Shown here: in pieces, positions 32,649 through 37,830 of the stretch
How the letters are laid out: each line of letters begins with the position of its first letter
Position numbering within the stretch: position 1 is the stretch's first letter
Assembly (NCBI GenBank): GCA_964535825.1
Contig: CAZHUC010000011.1
Span: forward strand, 1 to 37,830
Direction: 5' to 3'
DNA length: 37,830 nt
Origin: CAZAQK01 sp964535825
GTDB taxonomy: Bacteria > Pseudomonadota > Alphaproteobacteria > Rickettsiales > SXRF01
Notes under the pieces: model-generated
Database searches by the model: none
Told to the model about the DNA's origin: nothing
What the model saw: the letters and a program-made list of their open reading frames with translations, nothing else
Position numbers and translations under genes: made by a program

Positions 32649-33497
32649 ATGCGCATTATACCCGTCACAATTATTACTGCCTTATTATTCTTACTCGTAA
32701 AAATGATAGATCTCTCGCAGGGCACAGACATGTTGTCAGCTGGTGTTATCATTGCGAATGTAGAGGCGCAGCAGGCAGGGGATACGGCCGCGCAAAAATT
32801 GCCGGAAAAAGCCAAAGAGGAGAAATCCGAGGAAAAATCTGAAGAAAAATCAGAGCCGGCTAAAGAATCTGAAAAGACAGATAAAGAAGCATCTGGAGAT
32901 GACAAATCCAAAGATGAAAGCAAAAAATCTGAAGGTGAAGAATCAGAAGATGCTAAAAAAGAGCCAGAAAATGCGGCAGTTTCTGACACAGCAGGCGACA
33001 CCACTGACCGGCATTTCACCGGCTCGGAATTAGAGTTGCTGCAAAAACTTGCGGCGCGTCGTGATGAGCTCGACAGATGGGAGCGCAACATCCAGATCAA
33101 GGAAGAAGTGCTCAATGCGACAGAGAAACGCATCAATGAGCGCATCATTGAAATAGAATCCATGAAAAAACAGGTGGGTGAATTGCTTGCTCAGTACAAC
33201 GAGAAAGAAGATGCCAAGATACGCAGCCTTGTAAAAATTTATGAAAATATGAAGCCAAAGGAAGCTGCGCGCATCTTTGACGAAGTGGAAATGCCTATCC
33301 TTCTGCTTGTCATTGACAAGATGTCTGAAAAGAAAGCTGCGCCGATACTTGCAGGCATGGATTCAAGGAAAGCCAAGCAGATCACGGTAGAACTTGCGGA
33401 GCAAAGACGCTATGACACCTCGAAGGTCAGTGGTCTGCCTGTATCTGCAGGTGCACCTCCTGCTTCACCTGCATCTGCAAATCCTCCTCCACAATGA
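32649..33497 (+). CDS. motE: MotE-like flagellar chaperone (MgtE_N-type domain)
   Basis: This 282-residue exported or membrane-anchored protein has an N-terminal hydrophobic segment (about 4-20), a long acidic/basic disordered linker (45-120) containing the repeat EEKSEEKSEEKSEP (57-70), a coiled coil (about 125-190), and the conserved MotE/MgtE_N-like region IYENMKPKEAARIFDEVEMP (198-217) followed by the KMSEKKAAPILAGM repeat. In Sinorhizobium, MotE is a periplasmic chaperone for the motility protein MotC. The last about 20 residues are Pro/Ala/Ser-rich. It overlaps the phosphomannomutase gene by 4 bases. Confidence 0.85.
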   Translation: MRIIPVTIITALLFLLVKMIDLSQGTDMLSAGVIIANVEAQQAGDTAAQKLPEKAKEEKSEEKSEEKSEPAKESEKTDKEASGDDKSKDESKKSEGEESEDAKKEPENAAVSDTAGDTTDRHFTGSELELLQKLAARRDELDRWERNIQIKEEVLNATEKRINERIIEIESMKKQVGELLAQYNEKEDAKIRSLVKIYENMKPKEAARIFDEVEMPILLLVIDKMSEKKAAPILAGMDSRKAKQITVELAEQRRYDTSKVSGLPVSAGAPPASPASANPPPQ

Positions 33498-34897
33498 ATT
33501 ACAGTCTTCAGTCTCATAAGAAGCCCGATATCGTCGCCGGGATCTTCCGTGAATATGACATAAGAGGCATTGTCGGCGAAAGCCTGCATGCCGTCGATGC
33601 CTATGTGATCGCACGCGCATTCTGCAGTAAACTTGCGGATGATGAAAAGCAATTCGTATGCATATGCCGTGATGGCAGGATCAGTTCCCCTATGCTCGCA
33701 GATGCCCTACGACAGGGCATTTTAGATAGTGGGGTGGATGTAGTGGATATTGGCATCGGGCCGACGCCCATGCTGTATTATGCCTCGCATATGTTGAAGG
33801 CAAGTGGTGCGATCATGATCACAGGTTCGCATAATCCACCGGATCATAACGGTATGAAGTTCGTGCTGGCTGGCAAGCCATTCTATGGTGCAGATATCAG
33901 GTCTTTATATAGCTTGATACAGGCCAATAAATTTCCTTCTGCGCGGTCTAAGGGTGAGTTAAGCCATAAGGACATAAAGCAGGATTATACCAAGTATATC
34001 GCTTCTGCTTATAAAGGTAAGAAGGCGCTGAATGTGGCATGGGATGCCGGTAATGGCGCAGCTGGCGAGATTATGGCCGAGCTTTGCAAGACACTGCCTG
34101 GCAGTCATCTTGCCATGAATGCTGTGATCGATGGGCGTTTCCCTGTGCATCATCCGGATCCGTCCGAAGCCGAAAATCTCTATCAACTGGTTGATGAGGT
34201 AAAAAGCAAGAAACTGGATATGGGTATTGCCTTTGATGGCGATGCTGACAGGGTCGGTATCATCGATGATGAAGGCTTTATCATCTGGCCAGACCAACTG
34301 ATGGTGCTTTTTGCTGAGGATGTGCTGCGTAAACACCCGGGTGCGATCATCATCGGCGATGTGAAATCCAGTAACATATTATTTGACCATATCAGGGCGC
34401 AAGGTGGCGTGCCGCTAATGTGGAAGACCGGGCATTCCCACATAAAAGCTAAACTGGCAGCAACTGGAGCAAAGCTTGCCGGTGAGATGAGTGGGCACAT
34501 CTTTTTTGCCGATGATTATTTCGGTTATGATGACGGTATCTATGCTGCTATACGCGCCCTGAATATTGTCTCCAACATGGATGGCAAGTTATCAGACTGG
34601 CGTAAGACGTTGCCTAAATGCATCAATACACCGGAGATCCGGTTTCCTTGTGATGATAACAGGAAATTTATTGTTATCGACGAAGTGAGTAAACGCCTGA
34701 GAAGTGACGGAGCTGATTTCAGCGATGTTGATGGCGTACGCGTGAATACACCGGATGGCTGGTGGTTGCTGCGTGCATCAAATACACAACCATTGCTGGT
34801 TGCGCGCTGCGAAGCGAAGACTCAGGAGAGTCTTGATAAATTGATAGCCGCCCTGCAGAAACAGCTGATGGCAAGTGGAATCCACCTGCCATCGTAA
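33494..34897 (+). CDS. Phosphomannomutase/phosphoglucomutase
   Basis: This 467-residue alpha-D-phosphohexomutase interconverts hexose 6- and 1-phosphates for GDP-mannose or UDP-glucose and surface glycans. The phosphoserine loop is TGSHNPPDHNG (110-120, S112), the Mg2+ loop DGDADRVG (248-255), the sugar loop GEMSGHIFF (330-338), and the phosphate-binding end RASNTQPLLVARCEA. Length is that of AlgC/ManB-type bifunctional enzymes. It overlaps motE by 4 bases, so a sugar-nucleotide enzyme is co-transcribed with flagellar genes, possibly to supply flagellin or envelope glycosylation (inference). Confidence 0.95.
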   Translation: MNYSLQSHKKPDIVAGIFREYDIRGIVGESLHAVDAYVIARAFCSKLADDEKQFVCICRDGRISSPMLADALRQGILDSGVDVVDIGIGPTPMLYYASHMLKASGAIMITGSHNPPDHNGMKFVLAGKPFYGADIRSLYSLIQANKFPSARSKGELSHKDIKQDYTKYIASAYKGKKALNVAWDAGNGAAGEIMAELCKTLPGSHLAMNAVIDGRFPVHHPDPSEAENLYQLVDEVKSKKLDMGIAFDGDADRVGIIDDEGFIIWPDQLMVLFAEDVLRKHPGAIIIGDVKSSNILFDHIRAQGGVPLMWKTGHSHIKAKLAATGAKLAGEMSGHIFFADDYFGYDDGIYAAIRALNIVSNMDGKLSDWRKTLPKCINTPEIRFPCDDNRKFIVIDEVSKRLRSDGADFSDVDGVRVNTPDGWWLLRASNTQPLLVARCEAKTQESLDKLIAALQKQLMASGIHLPS

Positions 34898-34908
34898 TTG
34901 CTTTGTAA

Positions 34909-36105
34909 TTAAGCGTTATCCTGTAGCAAGAGCAACAGTTGCGCGTCGATCTGCGCGGGTGCGATCTTTGGCACTTCTGATTTGAATACAATATCAGCTT
35001 TTGCCACTTGTGTAGCATCAGAGGCTGGTTTTTGCGCAACAGGCTCTGTAGGAGCGGGTGCTGCTGGTTTAGCCGCTACCTGAATATCACTTATATTATT
35101 GCTATAAGCGACATATTCTGCGCGGGTAAGCACACCGTCACCATCTGCATCGGCATCCTTGAATACCTTGCGTGCAAAGTCTGCATCAAATTTGCTGCCG
35201 TTCTTGGTATATAGTGCGATAGCATTTTCCAGCTCTTCAGCCGTAATGCTATTGTTATTATTCAGGTCGGCAATAGCAAAGGCATCGCCATTATCTCCCT
35301 GAATACGGCGGCGTAATTCACTGATGCTGATCGCCCCGTCACCGTCCACATCCGTGGTGGCGTTGAAGATATTTCCAAGCAGTGCTTCTAATCCTTTTTT
35401 ATCTGCACCGTCCTCAGAGAGGGCTTTCAGCAATTCATCGCGGGTCACACGACCATCGCCATCGCTATCGAATTTATGGAATAGCACCTCAAAAGCACGG
35501 CTTTCAGCAGATGCTTTGCCGTATTTGCCATAGTTATCAAATTCACTTTGGGTAAGGATCTTGCTGTTATCAAGGTCTGCGTCAGCAAAAACTTCTCTTA
35601 CATGCTTTGGGTCGATCTTCCAGCCAGCCTTGGTGAAGATATCGATCGCTTCATCAAGCTCAGATGAGGTGATCTGACCATCGCTGTTTAGGTCATACGC
35701 GGCGAAAGCATCACCTGCATCAACCTTGAGGCGGCGGTTAAGTTCTGTGAGGCTCAGGCCATCACCGTTCGTGTCATAGGCGCGTGAAAGGATATTGTCA
35801 GCAAATGCTTCAATGTCTTTATCGCTTGCGCCAGCATTCTGGAGGGTTTTGGTAATTTCATCACGGGTAACGAGGCCGTTGCCATCCGTGTCAAAATTAT
35901 TGAAGATCTGAACAAATGATCCTGCGAATATATCAACAGGCTTTGTATCTGCTTTAGGTGCAAGAGAAACTGCATCAACAGCTGATTTAGCCGCAGGCTT
36001 TGCCGCAGGTTTGATCGCATCTGCATCAGGTACAGTATTTGTTTTTATATTTGATTGGTACTTGAGCTGGACTGTGCCGCCCACAAGCGAATTTATGCCT
36101 AACAT
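34909..36105 (-). CDS. Eight-EF-hand calcium-binding protein
   Basis: This 398-residue protein has eight EF-hand loops. They start near residues 72 (DTDGNGLVTRDE), 111 (DTNGDGLSLTE), 138, 176, 213 (DSDGDGRVTRDE), 252 (DVDGDGAISISE), 280 and 319 (DADGDGVLTRAE). The second loop is one residue short of the 12-residue standard. Residues about 60-192 and 201-335 are two copies of a four-EF-hand module, clearly alignable (for example RRL..DAGDAFAAYDLN against RRI..DNGDAFAIADLN). The first 55 and last 55 residues are Ala/Pro/Lys-rich linkers; there is no signal peptide. A sigma-54 element upstream suggests flagellar co-regulation. Calcium binding is inferred from the loops. Confidence 0.85.
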   Translation of the reverse strand: MLGINSLVGGTVQLKYQSNIKTNTVPDADAIKPAAKPAAKSAVDAVSLAPKADTKPVDIFAGSFVQIFNNFDTDGNGLVTRDEITKTLQNAGASDKDIEAFADNILSRAYDTNGDGLSLTELNRRLKVDAGDAFAAYDLNSDGQITSSELDEAIDIFTKAGWKIDPKHVREVFADADLDNSKILTQSEFDNYGKYGKASAESRAFEVLFHKFDSDGDGRVTRDELLKALSEDGADKKGLEALLGNIFNATTDVDGDGAISISELRRRIQGDNGDAFAIADLNNNNSITAEELENAIALYTKNGSKFDADFARKVFKDADADGDGVLTRAEYVAYSNNISDIQVAAKPAAPAPTEPVAQKPASDATQVAKADIVFKSEVPKIAPAQIDAQLLLLLQDNA

Positions 36106-36152
36106 TATTGGCCTCCTACCTAGAGTTTGAACCGAATTACTTATTCAGCTAA

Positions 36153-36168
36153 TGCAAAAGGTAAGCCA
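36153..36168 (-). promoter_or_regulatory. Sigma-54-like promoter of the EF-hand gene
   Basis: On the minus strand, TGGCTTA-CCTT-TTGCA (36168-36153) has the invariant GG and GC 10 bases apart and a perfect TTGCA -12 box. The -24 box matches TGGC but not the following ACG. It would give a leader of about 35 bases. It matches less well than the elements before flgF and fliM. Confidence 0.6.
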
Positions 36169-36248
36169 AAAAGGCTAAAAATCTGTTAAGTTAGCGTGGA
36201 TTAGGGGAATGATGCGATGTAACGTACTGAAAATAAGAAATTTATTTT

Positions 36249-36671
36249 TTATTTTTTCTTGGTTTTCATCATCGCCACGATATCTAAAAGGCGCTTTTCT
36301 TCCTGATCGATACTGAACTGGGTACGTTGGCGGGCAACTTCTGCCTGTAATTTTGCTTCATACTCATCATCATAGCCATATTTCTCACGCATATGCTGAA
36401 CCACACCGGCAGGAGGTTTGGTTTCATAGCCATACACGATGATCTTACCGTAATCACCCAGACGGATGGTTTCGCGCGCTTTCGTACGTTCATAGAATTC
36501 GCGGTACTTGCTTGGTTTAACGGCAATATAAGCATAATAGGGGCGACCATTTGCGGTCACGCCATCGGTGTAAGCAATGATGGTAGCACCTTCATCGGCT
36601 TTCTTAACCGCATCGGGAGATTGTGTTTTAAGTTTACCGGAGGCTTCGAACTGGAGGTTCTGAATTGCCAT
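36249..36671 (-). CDS. Hypothetical protein, 140 residues
   Basis: I do not recognise a family. The protein is soluble with no signal peptide. Residues 1-95 look like a compact beta-rich domain with many Tyr (AYTDGVTANGRPYYAYIAVKP, then REFYERT.., RLGDYGKIIVYGYETKPP); residues 96-140 are helical and very charged, ending in KTKKK. It lies 3 bases after the 319-residue protein with the shared C-terminal block, so the two form an operon and may work together. An in-frame start at the ATG is the only long choice. Function unknown. Confidence 0.7.
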   Translation of the reverse strand: MAIQNLQFEASGKLKTQSPDAVKKADEGATIIAYTDGVTANGRPYYAYIAVKPSKYREFYERTKARETIRLGDYGKIIVYGYETKPPAGVVQHMREKYGYDDEYEAKLQAEVARQRTQFSIDQEEKRLLDIVAMMKTKKK

Positions 36672-36674
36672 ATG

Positions 36675-37634
36675 TTATCCCCCCAAGCCTACAGAAGCTT
36701 CACGCTGCTGGCCAGGACCGCCCGCATTGACCTGAACTTCCTTGGTATCAACAACATCCATGCGCACTTTATCTATCTTGCCATTCTTGCCATCGTCACC
36801 AGCTGCAGTTACTTCGCGATCAGCCACATCTTTATCTTTTCCTTCGCCTTGTACGCCACCGGCGCGAACAGCACCGTTCGGCTTAACAGGCGTATTTTCA
36901 AGGTCTTCTTCTTTTTCGTTATCCTGACCCTTCATGCCGCGACGTTCTTTGATGGTTTCTACCATCTCGAGCATGCCGGTCTTTTTTACAACGGCATTCT
37001 CTTTATTTTTCTCAACGAAAGAAATGATCTTATCCATAGCTTCGGGGTCTTTGATGAGATCCTGTTTGAATTCCCGCATTTCCTGCGCCATTTCCATTTT
37101 AACGGCGTTCTTTTCTTCCATGGTCTTGGCGGCATCCAGTTTTACTTCCAACTCACGCATCTTTTGCATGTTGTCGTTATCTTTGAATTCGTCTGAATTC
37201 TGCATAAGCACGCGGTATTCTTTCAGCTCTGCTTCGCGCCTCTCGTAATTTCTTGTTATATCAGGATTCCGATTATTAGGATTATCCTGCATATAAGCTT
37301 CCATGATCTGCTGCGTTTCGCGGCTATAATCGAGCATTTTTACACGAGCATTCAGCTCAGCACGCTGATTATCAGAGAGGCTGGGATCGTCTTTCCATTT
37401 TTCCAATTCTTCATATTCCCGGCGTTCGCGGTTAGCCATGCGCTTCAGGTATTCCTCAGTGCTGAGGTCTTTATTCATGATGTCCTGATTTTCTTCCGCA
37501 TTGAATTCCTGCATCTTGCGGTCGAAGTCAGCGTTGCGTTTGGCGCTCTCTGCATCATTCGTCTGCCCACCCGCGTTATTATTCGGGTTGACCATGATGG
37601 CGTTTGTCATAGGGACGTTCTGTTCATTTGACAT
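36675..37634 (-). CDS. Charged coiled-coil orphan protein, family A C-terminal block
   Basis: This is a 319-residue soluble protein without signal peptide. Asn/Gln-rich start (1-35), then an almost continuous E/K/R/M-rich helical coiled coil (about 36-230), then a tail with DLEN (244-247), RAGGV (257-261) and ADREVTAA (271-278), ending GLGG. The same tail elements, with DLEN-to-ADR spacing of 27 residues in both, end the 384-residue protein at 2708-3862. The N-terminal bodies do not align, so only the tail is shared. The start at 37634 has AGGT 9 bases upstream; a longer reading adds 21 residues without a ribosome site. First gene of a two-gene operon. Confidence 0.72.
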   Translation of the reverse strand: MSNEQNVPMTNAIMVNPNNNAGGQTNDAESAKRNADFDRKMQEFNAEENQDIMNKDLSTEEYLKRMANRERREYEELEKWKDDPSLSDNQRAELNARVKMLDYSRETQQIMEAYMQDNPNNRNPDITRNYERREAELKEYRVLMQNSDEFKDNDNMQKMRELEVKLDAAKTMEEKNAVKMEMAQEMREFKQDLIKDPEAMDKIISFVEKNKENAVVKKTGMLEMVETIKERRGMKGQDNEKEEDLENTPVKPNGAVRAGGVQGEGKDKDVADREVTAAGDDGKNGKIDKVRMDVVDTKEVQVNAGGPGQQREASVGLGG

Positions 37635-37748
37635 CTGAATTACCTGCAAATTTCGCTCAAAGTTATGACTCAGATTCCATACTACACCAAAAATCACCCT
37701 TTTCGTGTGAAAGTTTTATGACGATTTGAGCTAAGCTCTTGATTTTGA

Positions 37749-37826
<78 letters not shown>

Positions 37827-37830
37827 ACAT

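Noticed and set aside
32642..33163. Minus-strand 173-residue Ser/Leu/Phe-rich reading frame
   Set aside because: Antisense shadow of the motE acidic linker; motE is supported by family motif, overlap and operon position.

Overview
The window is about 37.8 kb of an alphaproteobacterial chromosome. It starts in the 3' end of a 16S rRNA gene and ends in a tRNA-Pro(GGG) gene on the minus strand. Support for Alphaproteobacteria comes from the 16S 3' sequence, the divergent flagellar clusters flgF-flgG-flgA-flgH and fliL-fliM-DUF6468-motE, a TIGR02300 (FYDLN acid) protein, an FtsY without a long acidic N-terminus, and a phasin. The 16S gene is followed within 150 bases by an intrinsic terminator and a convergent protein gene. 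There is no tRNA-Ile/tRNA-Ala/23S downstream, so the rRNA genes look unlinked. That is classic for Rickettsiales and some other reduced or slow-growing lineages. The flagellum, sigma-54-type promoters and full DAP/peptidoglycan functions would suit a flagellated, less reduced relative. The order-level placement is inference.

Layout. (1) 1-5.2 kb: 16S end, a GT-C-like membrane glycosyltransferase, a DUF378 protein, a charged orphan protein (family A), a histone H1-like Hc1 protein, a 41-residue ORF and a pseudopilin with a probable CTG start. (2) 5.3-8.3 kb: the tightly overlapping operon dapF-mtaB-ftsY. (3) 8.3-9.3 kb: a short flagellin with its own sigma-70-like promoter, a hairpin leader and a terminator. 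(4) 9.3-14.0 kb: a small membrane protein, citrate synthase, a lipoprotein, a lytic transglycosylase and a methyltransferase. (5) 22.1 down to 14.0 kb, minus strand: ten closely packed or overlapping genes, grpE-ftsX-ydcF-plsC-rph-rdgB-FMN reductase-yceI-DsbD/ScsB-like-redoxin. (6) 22.2-25.2 kb: TIGR02300, then a four-gene metal operon (outer-membrane-like protein, MerP-like HMA protein, MerT-like protein, CsoR) behind two tandem perfect 18-bp palindromes that cover its promoter, then a phasin. (7) 25.4-27 kb: a D,D-carboxypeptidase with a lysine/serine-rich linker and an orphan small protein. (8) 26.9-34.9 kb: the divergent flagellar clusters plus a phosphomannomutase. (9) 34.9-37.7 kb: an eight-EF-hand protein built from a duplicated four-hand module, and a two-gene orphan operon whose larger product shares its C-terminal block with family A near the start of the window.

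How the parts connect. Sigma-54 -24/-12 elements with exact GG-N10-GC spacing precede flgF and fliM. A third, less perfect one precedes the EF-hand gene, which suggests that this calcium-binding protein belongs to the flagellar regulon. The metal operon looks self-regulated by its terminal CsoR gene. The two proteins with the shared C-terminal block are the best candidates for something undescribed: soluble, charged, without signal peptides, and conserved mainly at the C-terminus.
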